A stretch of 64,000 bases of DNA from the NCBI GenBank assembly GCA_024500155.1, contig CM044869.1, forward strand, positions 25,852,501-25,916,500. The letters run 5' to 3'. Position numbers and translations under genes: made by a program. This document shows, piece after piece, positions 1 through 11,197 of the stretch; positions within the stretch are counted from its first letter, which is position 1; every line of letters starts with the position of its first letter. Origin of the DNA: Chenopodium formosanum. Lineage: Eukaryota > Streptophyta > Magnoliopsida > Caryophyllales > Amaranthaceae. The notes below the pieces were generated by a model. The model was not told the DNA's origin. It saw nothing but the letters and a program-made list of their open reading frames with translations, and searched no databases.

Positions 1-2114
1 CAGCAGAGACGAGGTGTTGCGACAGCTCTGGGAGTCCTGTGGGTTGACTCCCCTCTTTCGGGCTACTCAGGCCATGTACTCCTATGATGGGGGTAACCTC
101 GTTGTCCGAGCTTTGGTGGAGTTCTTTTGGGACACCACCAACACCTTTCACTTTCCCTAGGGTGAGATGACGGTCACTCCTGCCGACTTCAGTCTCATCA
201 CAGGTTTGGAGTTTCGTTCTTCTCCACTGCCATTTGACAGTGATATTACTGTCTACTCACCGATGGTTTCGGAGTTATTGGGTCCGATTGCTGTTCAGGC
301 CCGTGCTGAGGCTCAGCCGGGGCAGCTTAGTTCCCGGTGCATCCGCCGTTCCACCTTGGTGGCGGCTTTTGAGGATGATGCGACCAGTCGCGAGCAACGG
401 GTGCGCATCTTTGTTCTTATTTTGCTGTCAGGGACCTTTTCTCCTGACAAGGGTAGTCGAGTGCTCCTCTACTACCTAAGAGTTGTTCGCGACCTTCACC
501 TGGTAGGGACGTATGACTGGGCCAGCTTGGCCTATGCTGACTTTCTTCTCGGCTTGCGACGTTCCTGCCGTCATAGGGCCTTGTCTGGAGAGGTCGCACT
601 TTCCAGTTTTTGGAGGGTCGTAGAGGTATATTTCCATCCTTTTGAAATTAGCTCTAGACTCGTGTAAGCATTTACTGACTTTTCCTTATCTATGTAGATT
701 TGGTTTTCACGAGTACTTCCCCTCGCTTGCGCTGGTGAGACCTTCACCTCGCGAGCTTCCCGTCAGCGCTGGTTGGTGAGGTCGTACTGGCCAGGTCGAG
801 ACTGCACGCATTTGAGATCTTATCCTCTCGGTAGGTTCTTGTGAACACTTGATTTTTTTTTTTTGATATTTCTCTTTTGAGTGCATTGATCTTACATAGC
901 TGTTTTGTAGGAGCTTGACGTGGTATACCGACCGTGGGTTGATTTATCTATACCTGCTCTAGCCGCGCGATATACTACCGAGCGTCGTTATTTTCAAGGG
1001 ACGTATGACGCTACGGTGTATCTTGGCGAGAGAGTAGCTATTCAGCACTCCTCGGATGTTTTCGTCGTCCCTGCTTGCCCGCCTCAACATACGTTTCATG
1101 AGGCGTTGATGCGTGACTGCGCGAGTCGGTCGTCTCCTGGCACTCCCTGGCGGTCTCATGTCCATTTAGAGCAGAGTTACGAGGATGACTTGCTGCCTTT
1201 GCTAGCGCTGGCCCCTGTTTTGTCTGAGGAGGCAGCGGTATGCTTTACTTTTTATTTTTCTTTTGGTAGCCCCCAAGCGAATTTTGATCATTTGAATTTT
1301 ACTTTATCAGGCTGGGCCTAGGGAGTTCGTCCCTCCGAGGATGTCTATCTATTACCAGGGTACGTTCGGACCGATTGAGGAGATGATTCCTCCAGCCCCC
1401 GAGGATCAACGTTTTGTGGAGCGCTCCATTCCTCGTCACCAGACTCGGGTGAGTTTATCTATTTTCTGGCTTTTGTATTTGTTCTGTATTATCACTGACA
1501 TTATTCCTTTGACAGTTTTCTCGCGAGGTGGTGACAGCTATGGCGAGGTGTATAGACGGCTTTCGTAGCCAGCTCGTGCGGTTACGGGACCGAGCTACCT
1601 GTCGGAGGAACGACGTTGAGGAGGTATCTCTCTTGTCTTTCTTTTGTATCACCTTTCATTATATTCTTTCCTTAGTGTCTGATTTGATTTACCTTTGCAG
1701 GGACAGCCTATTCCTTCACCCCGCACTCGGTCGAGACCCGAGGCTAGGAGAGAGCCGAGTAGATCTAGCTCAAGGTGTCGCCGCACTTCTGATAGAGGCC
1801 GAAGTGGCCGGTCTGAGGCTGCTCCGACCGAGGGCTCGGCTTCTTCACCTGAGGATGTCTTTGCTGGGCCGACGGGCCAAGGAGGTGCGACATCGGCTCC
1901 TTCGATGGGTGGTGGGACGTACGAGGTCGGCTCGTCGTCGCAGCAGCCCTTGCAACCTCAGCCGTTGTCGATTGGTGAGCCTGGGTGGGTGGGCCCTGAG
2001 CTGAGGTTTCCACCAATTGACGGGTCAGGAGATGGTGAGGAGCATACTCCCCGGACTACAACGTTCTTTGATATGATGGGCATACCTCATCATTTACGGC
2101 CTCCGACGCCATAG
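1..2114 (+). pseudogene. Plant mobile domain (PMD) gene, decayed, 5' end outside window
   Basis: Conceptual exons resemble the plant mobile domain (aminotransferase-like/MAIN-like), a family of host and transposon-carried proteins. A motif like G-E-M-T-V-T-P-A-D-F near 161-190 and an L-D-V-V-Y-R-P-W block near 913-940 fit it. Likely exons are 1-626, 698-830, 911-1237, 1311-1448, 1516-1623 and 1701-2114, joined by GT..AG introns such as 1449-1515 and 1624-1700. The tail (1701-2114) is rich in Pro, Ser, Arg and Gly and ends at a TAG. A TAG at 158-160 interrupts the first exon, and the exon after 698 changes frame, so this is probably a pseudogene. It could belong to a Mutator-like or Tat element; I see no ends that prove either. 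Confidence 0.6.
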
Positions 2115-2516
2115 TTTGTACCTGTGCTCATTTATTTATTTGACTTCATAGGACTTTGTCTTTTGTATTATATGACTCATATTGTATATACAAACCTTTT
2201 ATATTAAGCCTGTTTTATCTTTGCATTTTATTTTTCATTTTATGTGCATGTGAGTGTGTGCAATTGTGACTTAATTTTTGCGCAAAAATTAGAATTTCCG
2301 TCATTTTTATTATCGATGGAGGGTATCCGACTTTCTCCCCCAAAAGAAGAAATGAAAAATAAAATGATGTCGACTAAAAATAAGCCTAACCTCAATTTAA
2401 TCAAAAAGAAAAAGGCAATGTATGAGGGTATTGAATAACAGGGTGTAATGTGCAAAATCAAAGTCGAATCGAAGTCAGAAAAACGCGGGTTGCATAGCGC
2501 GTAATTGTCGCTTGCT
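2115..2516. other. AT-rich spacer, no gene seen
   Basis: This stretch is AT-rich and has no credible coding region. A pyrimidine and C-run near 2333-2343 could be a minus-strand polypurine tract, but no LTR start (TGTAGACACC on the minus strand) follows it, so the 3' LTR of the neighbouring Tat element is not located here. Confidence 0.4.
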
Positions 2517-2525
2517 CAGACGCGT

Positions 2526-2619
2526 TGTCGCCACGCGTATCCTTTTGTCGCCAGGCGACAAGCTTTGTCGCCAAGCGACAGACGTTGTCGTCAGGCGACA
2601 AACTTGTCGTTTGGCGACA
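2526..2619. repeat. Palindrome array TGTCGCC-N-GGCGACA upstream of antisense-gene TATA box
   Basis: Four 15-bp units start at 2546, 2566, 2586 and 2605, spaced 20, 20 and 19 bp, plus a half-unit near 2526. The unit at 2546-2560 is a perfect palindrome of 7-bp arms around one base; the others differ by one or a few bases. The array ends about 50 bp before a TATA box at 2671. The same motif occurs in four more clusters in this element. Confidence 0.85.
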
Positions 2620-2670
2620 TACTTGGTTTTCCAAATCCTTACAGAATTCGAAATCTGCCAAAAAAAATTG

Positions 2671-2680
2671 TTTATAAATA
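2671..2680 (+). promoter_or_regulatory. TATA box of the antisense DUF7745-like gene
   Basis: TTTATAAATA lies 57 bp upstream of the ATG at 2737 and downstream of the palindrome array. It suggests that the + strand gene has its own promoter, opposite to the retrotransposon's transcription. Confidence 0.55.
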
Positions 2681-2736
2681 GCCCCCAAATCTGCCGATTT
2701 CTGTATAATTCGAACAGATTAGCTCAAAAATTAATC

Positions 2737-4249
2737 ATGGCTTTAATTAAAAAGAGTTTTTGTGATTTCACTCGTGAGTGGTGTCGTTCTTTAACTGCTA
2801 AGGAGAGAAAAGAACTTGACTTTTTCCATATGGGGGGTATTTATGGCATAAAGGGGGTAGATCTTGATATAGACTTCATTCATACCGCCTTAGAATATTG
2901 GGATCCTAATACTCATTGTTTTAGATTAGGTTATGATGAAATTCGCCTTTACCAAAAGAGTTTGGTGCCATTCTAGGCTTTCCTCCATTAAATCTTGTGG
3001 TAATGCCTACGGTGAGTGAGTATTATTACAAAGATTATGAGCGTTTCCTTGACCTTAGGGGTAAAGATCTAAAAAACCATAGTGCATGGTAATAATGTTG
3101 ATTTAAAAGAATTTGCACGTTTTTATTTTGATAGACCACGCTCCGAATCTTTTCATGTCTATAGGAGAAGAGCTTTCCTCTTTTGCATGCTTAGCCAATA
3201 TTTTCTTACTAATGGTAAAAATAATGATGGTCAAGCAATTATAATATCTGTGCTAGAACAAATCGAATTTGGGAGAAATCCAATGCCATTAATCGTTGGA
3301 GAGACTATGCTTAGTCTTGATGAATTGAAAAAGAATCCAGAAGCACCTTTCGAGGCTCTCCAATTTTATTACAGGTAGAAAAACAATATTCTTAATTACA
3401 GAAATAAAAAATATATTTTTGTATAGCAATACTGATTATGTGCATTGATTTTTACAGATGTGGCTCATGGAGAGACTAGAATTGATTGGTCCTCCTGATA
3501 ATATTGACAAATATACCCCCAATTGCTTTGTTCGACGAAAGAAGCGTTTCTCCTTGAAGATGGGTCGCCGTCAGTGAGGCAAAGTGTTTGCATGTTGTGA
3601 CTTCTTCATTAAATGGGTCATTCCCTAGTGGAAGCTTGAAAAGATGATTGGTTGTAATACTCAACCCTTTTGTCGTCTTCCTAGTTTGTCAAAATTGACC
3701 TTTTATTATCCCTGCAAAGTAAAGAGGCAATATGGGATTGCTCAAACCATTCCTACGGGAGATCTTCGTCGCCCTTATGAATTCCCGGTTTCACAAGAAG
3801 TTGAACGTTTTGACGGGTATTGGTGTGCTAGGCCATTATGGAAAGTGATTACCCAAAAGGCTCCACCTTCTTTGTCCAATGATGTGAAGCGATGGTTGAC
3901 TGGTAGATCTCAAAAGGACCGAACCAAAATAGCGAAGACCAATGTGAAGACTCGCCTTGGTGACAAGAAAATGCCTGCGAAGGAACGCCTAGGTGAAAGA
4001 GTTGAGTTTAAGACTCCTGTGGCGCCTAAAAAGAAGAGTGCTAAAAAAGACAAAGGGAAAAGAAAGGTGGACTCTTCAGAAAATAAGGTTTGGGTAGAGA
4101 AGAAGCATGGAGTTTTAGCTGTGGGAGAGATTATCCGTACTAAAATCGAATGTAGAGCCTCTAATGGATATCTCTTAGCAAAAGTGATGGATGAAGAAGA
4201 AGCCTCTAACAAAAATTGGAAAAGAATGAAGAAAGAAAAGAAAGATTAG
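2737..4249 (+). pseudogene. DUF7745-like antisense gene of a Tat retrotransposon, frameshifted
   Basis: The conceptual protein starts at ATG 2737 and matches the DUF7745-type pattern of plant retrotransposons: an F-T-R-E-W start, a F-F-H-x-G-G-I-Y-G block, L-E-Y-W-D-P and a C-F-R-L-G block near residues 60-70. Frame breaks lie near 2955 and 3085. A probable intron at 3376-3457 (GT..AG) joins to an exon with M-W-L-M-E-R-L. A further stop lies near 3575, and the last open part (3644-4249) ends in a Lys/Glu-rich basic tail. The gene is antisense to the gag-pol at 4724-9581 and lies on the 3' side of pol, where Tat-lineage elements often carry antisense ORFs. Its function is unknown. Assignment to DUF7745 is from memory of the family pattern. 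Confidence 0.6.
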
Positions 4250-4723
4250 AGTATTGCTTTTCCTTCGATTTATTAGACATTTTAAGTTAATTTTAATTTT
4301 TTAAGCTTTAAATTCCATCAATGATGTAGTTCTTTTACTTATTAATGCAATTTCAGCTTTTTAATTAAATTAATTTTACATTTGTTCATTTAAAGCAATG
4401 AAAACAACTTAAAATATTTTTTCCGAAAAAATTTCTTCAAGTACGGAAGTCGAAAAAATTTCCAGAATGCACCAAGGTTGTCCAGATATCCGGAGAAAAT
4501 TGGCGTCGCTCATACGAGTCTGTCGCCAAACTTTTCGCCTTGTCGCCTGGCGACACGCTTGTCGTCTGGCGACAATATTTTTTTTTTTTTTAACGTTTTT
4601 GTCAATGCTGGGACGTGAAATGCTTGGTAATTAAAATGGCCGCACCCTTTAAAGGGTTGCCTACGTATCCTTTCTTAAGGAATCAGGCCAAACGTAGCTC
4701 TCTTGAGCGTCCTACTCAAGTAA
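4250..4723. other. Spacer between antisense gene and pol 3' end
   Basis: This AT-rich spacer holds a palindrome cluster at 4521-4574 (units at 4541 and 4560, the first perfect) and, near 4640-4720, a stretch resembling the conserved post-pol sequence of Tat elements. No gene is seen. Confidence 0.6.
4521..4574. repeat. Palindrome cluster TGTCGCC-N-GGCGACA
   Basis: Two full units (4541-4555 perfect, 4560-4574 with one arm mismatch) lie 19 bp apart, with a degenerate half-unit at 4521. The cluster lies between the convergent 3' ends of pol (-) and the DUF7745-like gene (+). Confidence 0.8.
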
Positions 4724-7700
4724 TTATGGGTAGTACTTCTTAAGTTGGTCAAGATTGGTCATGTTTGAGAGTTCATTACCGTCCATGTCGGTTAACTGAG
4801 CTGCACCTCCTGACAGGATTGTTTTGACAATGTATGGTCCGGACCAATTGGGCCTGAATTTGCCTCTTGGATCCAACACATTCTTCTTTAGTGCTTTTAG
4901 TACCAAGTCTCCAACCTTGATGTTTCTTGTCTTGACCTTTTTATTGAAGTGTCTAGCCATAAGAGTTTGGTAGCATTGGGTATGATGTAGAGCTTCTAGT
5001 CGTTTTTAATCAAGTAGAATTAATTCTTCATACCGTGCTCTAGTCCATTCAACTTCATCGAGTTTACTTTCTAACACAATGCGTAGAGAAGGTATTTCTA
5101 GTTCTACAGGGTGTACGGCATCCATTCCATAGACTAAGGCGAATGGCGTGTTTCCTGTTGACGTTCGAATTGACGTGCGATAACCCCAAAGTGCAAAATG
5201 GAGTTTGTCAGGCTAATCCTTGTAATTTTCTGTCATTTTCTCGATGATAGTTTTTAAATTTTTATTAGCTGCTTCAACTGCTCCATTTGCTTGAGGTTTG
5301 TAAGGGGAAGAATGGTGATGTTGAATACCATACTTTTGTAACAATTCTTCACATTCGGCTTGAAAGTGAGTTCCATTGTCAGTTATCATCTCATGTGGGA
5401 CTCTGTATCGACAAATTATATTCCTTTCGATAAAGAGTGCTACATGTTTTGCAGTGAGTTTAACATATGATTGTGCTTCTACCCACTTTGTGAAGTAATC
5501 GATTGCTACTAAGATGTATTAGTGACCTCCTGTTCCAGGAGGTGTGATTTTTCCGATTATATCGATTCCCCATGTTGAGAATAGCCATGGTGAGGTGTAG
5601 GTGTAGAGAAGGGATGGAGGAATATGCTGCAAGTTTGCATAAATTTGGCACTTAGGGCACCTTTTTACATATTGATGACAATCCCTATTCATGGTAGTCC
5701 AATAATATCCTTCTCGCATTAGCTTTTGGACTAGCATTTTGCCATTAACATGTGTTCCACATACTCCTTCGTGGACTATTCTCATAATTCTTTGAGCGTC
5801 CTTCTTGGCTACACATAATAGGGCTCGACCTTTAGGTACCCTTTTGTGTAGCTCATCATTTATGAGTACGTATTGGGAAGCCAAAAGTCTCAAAGCTCGT
5901 TTTGCTCTTTTGTCAGCATGAGGAGGGTATTCTCCTTTGGTGACATAATTGAGTATGTCGGTATACCATGGTTTTTCTTCTTCCTCTTCTTCTTCTTGGA
6001 TTGTTTCATCATCCTCTATAGATTGAATATATGCTGGTTTGTGTCTTTTCTCTATCGTTAGAGGCATTTGCTCAATTTCCTTAAGAATCCTAACCATTGA
6101 GGCTAGTCTTGCCAAGGCATCGGCGAATTGGTTTTCTTCTCTAGGTAGATATGTGTATTCCACCTTTTCCAGTTGATCGGTGAGAGTTTCTAGATAGGTT
6201 TGGTAAGGGGCTAAGCTTTCGCTCCTTACTTTCCATCTTTTGGAGATTTGGTTGATGATCAAGGAAGAATCTCCGAATATTCGAAGTTTCTTTACACCCA
6301 ATGCTAAAGCTGTTTCGAGGCCTACCACGCATGCTTCATACTCTGCAGCGTTGTTGGTACCGTCGAAATTTAACTTTATTGAAATTGGAACATGCTCCTC
6401 TTTAGGTGATACTAATAGGACTCCTACACCACATCCCTTTTGGTTCGAGGCTCCATCGAAGTATAAAGTCCAAGTATCATCTTCCATGACCATTAAGTCT
6501 TCATCTGGAAATTCATTGTCATGTATTGGTGTCGAATCTTCTATTGGAAAGTCCGCTAATAAGTCCAAGACTACAGATCCTTTAATAGCCTTTTGAGGCA
6601 TGAATCTCACGTCAAACTGGGCTAGGTTGACTATCCATCTTGAGATGCGTCCGTTAAGCGTGGATTTATCGAATAAGTATCTGAGAGGATCCATTCGTGA
6701 CACTACAAAGACTGTGTGAACAAGCATTTAATGTCTTAACTTGGTTGTGGCCCACACCAATGCGAGGCACAATTTCTCAAGTGGTGTATAGCGTGTTTCA
6801 TATTCGAGCATCTTTTTTCTTAGGTAGTAAATGGCGTTTTCTTTTCCTTCTACCTCTTGAGCGAGCATAGCTCCCATGGTTTCTTTGGTGACTGTTAAGT
6901 ACAGCCTTAGAGGAATTCCTGGAAGCGCTGGGGTTAATACGGGAGGATTGGCGAGATAGGCTTTGATCTTCTCAAAGGCTTTTTGACACTCGTCGTCCTA
7001 TATTACTGGCACATTTTTCTTAAGCTTCTTGAATATTGGTTCACATATTGTTGTTAGCTTGGATATGAACCTACTTATATATTGTAACCGGCCAATAAAT
7101 CCTCGAATTTGCTTCTCGGTTTTGGGCGGTGGCATTGACATGATTGCTTTGATCTTGGTTGGGTCTATCTCTATTCCTCTAGAGCTTATGACGTATCCCA
7201 AGAGTTTGCCTGAGGTTACTCCAAAAGTACACTTGGATGGATTCAACCTCATGTTGTATTTTCTTAGCCTCTCGAACCGCCACTTGATGTCCTGGACAAT
7301 CTTTAGATTTCACAATCATGTCGTCCACGTATACTTCGACTTCTTTATGCATCATGTCATGGAGTAAGGCAGTTGCTGCTCGTTGGTAAGTGGAACCCGC
7401 ATTTTTTAACCCGAATGGCATTACCGTGTAACAGTAAGTACCCCAAGGTGTTATGAATGTTGTTTTCTCCATGTCTACTTTGGCCATGAGGATCTGGTTG
7501 TACCCTACGTATCCATCCATAAATGAGAGAAATGCGTTATTCGCTGTATTATCTACCAAAATATCGATGTGTGGTAAAGGGAAGTCGTCCTTTGGACTTG
7601 CCTTATTTAGATCTCGATAATCGACACACATTCGAACCCTACCATCCTTTTTTGGAACTGGGACTACATTTGCAACCCATTCGGGGTATTTGGATACCCT

Positions 7701-8522
7701 AATAAAACCTGCAGTTATTTGCTTTTGTACTTCTTCTTTTATTTTGAGAGCTACGTTGGGTTTCACTCGACGCAACTTTTGTTTTACAGGTTTCATTCCT
7801 GGGATTAGTGGTATAGTGTGTTGAGCTATTTCTCTATTAATGTCTGGCATATCTTCATATGACCATGCGAATACATCGATGAATTCTTTAAGTAGATTAA
7901 TATAAACGGTTCTTTCATCTTTGTTTAACGTGAGTCCGATTTTAACTTCTCTTTTGATGGTTGGATCTTTTGAGATATCAACCGTTTCAGTGTCCTCAAT
8001 TATTGGTGTTTTATTTTCAAGTGTTTCCATTGCTTTAATGATTTCTTTGTCATTTTCATCGTTAGTTAAGCAATACTCGTCATCTGGAGCTAAAGAGAAA
8101 CACGAGGAATAAGGGGAAGAAGACATATTATTAAACTCAGAAATCATTACATCGAATAAAGAAATGTCTGTTGGGACTTGATTGTTAACTATCCTAGGAG
8201 TAGATGATGAAATAGAAGAATTAGAGGGAGGTGCTACAACTAGAGACTTAGAGGACTCGATAGGGGAAGACTCTAACTCAGACGATTCTTCGAACATTGG
8301 CCCTTTTCCTGTAGTTATTGAGATCTTCTTTCCATTTACAGTAGTCACTTTTACTGTCTTGCGCCATCCTCGCACTAAATCCTCTGCTGGAGTGATGAGC
8401 TTGGAGGGATCAACCTGATTTTCCTCATCGGAAATAGCCAAGGAATCCTACAGTGGTGCGTTATTAATACTTGGCTTCTTGGTTGCAGGGGGCAATGGAA
8501 GTTTGTTGTTATCAATTAAATC
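4724..8522 (-). pseudogene. Tat pol polyprotein (RT, RNase H, aRNase H, integrase), broken
   Basis: Read right to left: a linker with no recognisable protease (about 8520-7950), reverse transcriptase with V-D-Y-R-D-L-N-K and the active-site Y-V-D-D near 7340, a frameshift near 7260, then RT thumb and first RNase H. An archaeal-type RNase H follows at about 6470-6090 (Y-F-D-G-A-S, N-N-A-A-E-Y-E, A-D-A-L-A). The integrase runs from about 5775: an H-x-H zinc region ending C-P-K-C near 5645, core acidic residues in G-I-D-I-I-G, I-T-D-N-G and G-A-V-E, and a C-terminal domain ending near 4724. In-frame stops occur near 8450, 6985, 6730, 5520, 5230 and 5005, so no full polyprotein can be made. It lacks the D-S/T-G protease motif expected between gag and RT. 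Confidence 0.88.
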
Positions 8523-9581
8523 TTAGATTGCTTCCTTAAGCTTCCAACAATTTTCTGTGAGATGGCCCCTACCCTGATGATATTTGCAATGTGCATTGGG
8601 GTTCCAGCTAGTCATTCTCTTCTCGACAGGTGGGTCCCCAAACGGTCCTATGGGAGTTATAAAACCTTTTGCATGTAAGTGATCGAATGCGGTGTCATAA
8701 CTCATACCAATAGGAGTACAGTTCCTCCTAAGTGGTTTCTTTTGTCCTTGATTATTCATGGCGAGGACTTCACTCAAATTAAAGGTTCTAACATTATTTG
8801 AGTGGGTGGTTTTGGAAGAAGAAGGATTGTCGTTCTTCTTGCCTTTCCAGCCACTACTAGAGGTACTATTACCAGCTTTCTGTTTAGCTAGGTCGTCTTC
8901 AATATAGATACCAATGTCATAGACGGCCATAAAGGTGTGCAAGTTATTTTGGTATTTGAGATGCTTAGAATATTTTTTTTGGAGGTTCTTGATAAACATC
9001 CTCACAGATTCTTTCTCACTAGGCACCTCAACCATCTTTGCAGACGTTTCCCTCCATTTATTAAAGAAAGAAGTAAAGCCTTCATTCTCTTTCTGCTTGA
9101 GTATTTCAAGTTCCCTATGATCAGTTTCAACTTGAATATTGCATTTATATCTATCAATGAAAGCGTTTACAATTGACTCCCAACTAGTGGTTTTCTCTTT
9201 ATCAAGAGAGAAGTACCATTGCTGACAAACGGTTTCTAAAGATAGAGAAAATACAGAATGAAAAGCTTTTTTGTCTATTCCCTTAATATTAATTACAGTT
9301 TCAAAAGCTCTTAAATGAAAATAAGGGTTATCCATTGATTTGAATTTTGGGATGTCGTTGGCATTGAACTTCTGCGGAAGAAGATCCTTGTCCACCGAGA
9401 CCCCTTATGAGCTAATGCCTTGCAATCTATAGTCATTAGATAATCTGCTCAAGCTTTCCTGGATGAGCTCCATCTGTTGTTGTCTTGCAGGGTCATTGAT
9501 TTGAAGAGTCAGACTCTTTAACATTTCAGCCATGTTAGCTACCTGTCCCCTGAGTTCGTTGACTTCTTCCTGACTTGCCAT
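8523..9581 (-). pseudogene. Tat gag (capsid-like protein), interrupted
   Basis: An ATG at 9579-9581 opens a frame with a Gln-rich coiled-coil-like N-terminus, broken by a TAA near 9407. The remaining 290 residues contain the retrotransposon gag core (C-Q-Q-W-Y-F-S-L, then F-T-S-F-F-N-K-W-R-E) and a C-x-Y-H-x-G-R-G-H-x-x-x-x-C zinc-knuckle-like motif near the C-terminus (about 8545-8590). It would form the particle that packages element RNA. It is followed in frame by pol after a stop at about 8521, so gag-pol was probably one frame before mutation. Confidence 0.85.
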
Positions 9582-10082
9582 TGTCTTCTTAGCTTTTCTT
9601 CTTCGATTGATTGGCTTATCAAAAGTGAGACTTGAACGAAAGTGTTATCCTTGATTAAACGCCCTTCCTTTCTTAACCACGCGCTGTAGATTAATCCATA
9701 TTTGTTTTAATGACTTGACTCAAATTGACTTTGATTTTATGGTTTTAAAAAGAAAACTAGATAGGGTGTATACTTTTGGGAATGGTTTCAAACAAGTGGT
9801 TTAATTGGAGGATTAATATCCGACTTACCCCCCTAAAAAAAATGACGGAAAACGCGCATTCAAGACTCTCTAGACATGGTCAAGGTGTGACATACATGTT
9901 AAGTGTGTGTTTTATAAGTGAGTGCAAGTTACATGCTTTGACTCTTGTGTATGACCATGGGACTAGGTGCCTAGACTCAATTAAGGACTTAACAAATTGA
10001 TTAAACTGATTAGCAGACTGTTAATTAGACTCGTCGTGATGACTCGAGTAAGAATCTGGACTGTTGCCAGAACAACAGAACT

Positions 10083-10135
10083 ATCGCCAAAGTTTAAAGC
10101 TTGTCGCCAGACGACAAATCTGTCGCCAGGCGACA
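10083..10135. repeat. Palindrome cluster TGTCGCC-N-GGCGACA in leader
   Basis: Units lie at 10102-10116 and 10121-10135 (the second perfect), 19 bp apart, preceded by a half-unit near 10083. Confidence 0.8.
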
Positions 10136-10798
10136 AGCAGTAAAATGCGGCGCCACAGCCCAAACTCCTGCGCCATTGCTGGAACATTAATCTGGGACTG
10201 TTTCCAGTAAGTTTACTCTAAGGGGACATGCCTACAGTCGTACTAAGTCAAATTGATTACTTTATTAGTCTTTAATTAGCCAAATTAATTAATTAGACAA
10301 AGTCCTTTCTAGTCATTAATTGGTTTATTTAGACTTAAACACAAGTCAAACAAACGGTTAACACATAAAAGGTATGCACAAGAAAAGAATGCACAAGTAG
10401 TTCAAATAGTCACGATATGATGCAATGAGTTTGCAACCTAACCATGGCTCTAGTTCTCTAAAGTTCAGGATATGAGTTAGTCAAAGAGGGTCCATGGTTA
10501 TGAGTCCGGATGCACCACGCGGAAGCCTTACCTTTGGAAGGGTTGGCGCGAGTGAATGGGACCCCGCAAGTTAAAAACTTGCTTCCACGGTTTGGTGAAT
10601 TCACAGACTCGGATGTACCCGTCGTTGCCCGGAGCGTTCGATTGGGTAGATGGAGCGTGTAGAACAGATATGGGTTTCATAAAAGTGAGAAAAACTCAAT
10701 CAGGAAGTAGAATCGAGCCAACAGTGCTAGAAATGGTCAAAACAAGAAGGCAGAGTTATGGCTCAGTATTGGAAGAACTTGGCGCCAGACTACAGGGA

Positions 10799-10876
10799 TT
10801 GTCGCCGCAAAATTACCCCTGTCGCCAAGCGACAGAACTGTCGCCAGGAGACAGAAGCACTTTACAGGCGACAAGC
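10799..10876. repeat. Palindrome cluster TGTCGCC-N-GGCGACA in leader
   Basis: Near-palindromic units lie at 10820-10834 and 10839-10853, 19 bp apart, with half-sites near 10799 and 10867. Confidence 0.75.
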
Positions 10877-11172
10877 CTGTTTTCTAGGCACTAGTTCCTA
10901 CATGCCTCAGCAGGTATCTACGTTCTTAGAATTTTCCAGATTTCGCAGCGTTATTTCAATTCTAGTTGTGAAAGATATTTCTCAAATTTCCTACGTGTAA
11001 AAATCCTATGTTTTTTACTCATTTCGGATGGACTATCCAATGAGGACCATTTTTATGCATATGACAATAATTCTAATCAAAATTACGCACATGAAATACT
11101 TAGAACTTTTCGAGTCTCATCCACTCATTCTAAATCATTGCCGAAATAAATTTTAGGAATTAAAATAGAAAT

Positions 11173-11192
11173 CCTCCATAGTGGAGTCGCCA
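11173..11192 (-). promoter_or_regulatory. Primer binding site of Tat element
   Basis: On the minus strand TGGCGACTCCACTATGGAGG starts 5 bases after the LTR end. It resembles the TGGCGACTC-type primer binding sites of Tat elements, where a host tRNA primes reverse transcription. Confidence 0.65.
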
Positions 11193-11197
11193 AAAAC

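Larger units (their letters stand above)
9582..11172 (-). other. Leader between PBS and gag, no gene
   Basis: This 1.6-kb untranslated leader of the Tat element has no coherent ORF. It carries two palindrome clusters (10102-10135 and 10820-10876). Such long leaders are common in Tat elements. Confidence 0.6.

Noticed and set aside
2526..2619. Regular palindromes at 19-20 bp spacing considered as a CRISPR array
   Set aside because: The spacers are only 4-5 bp and the DNA is plant nuclear retrotransposon, so a CRISPR array is not possible.
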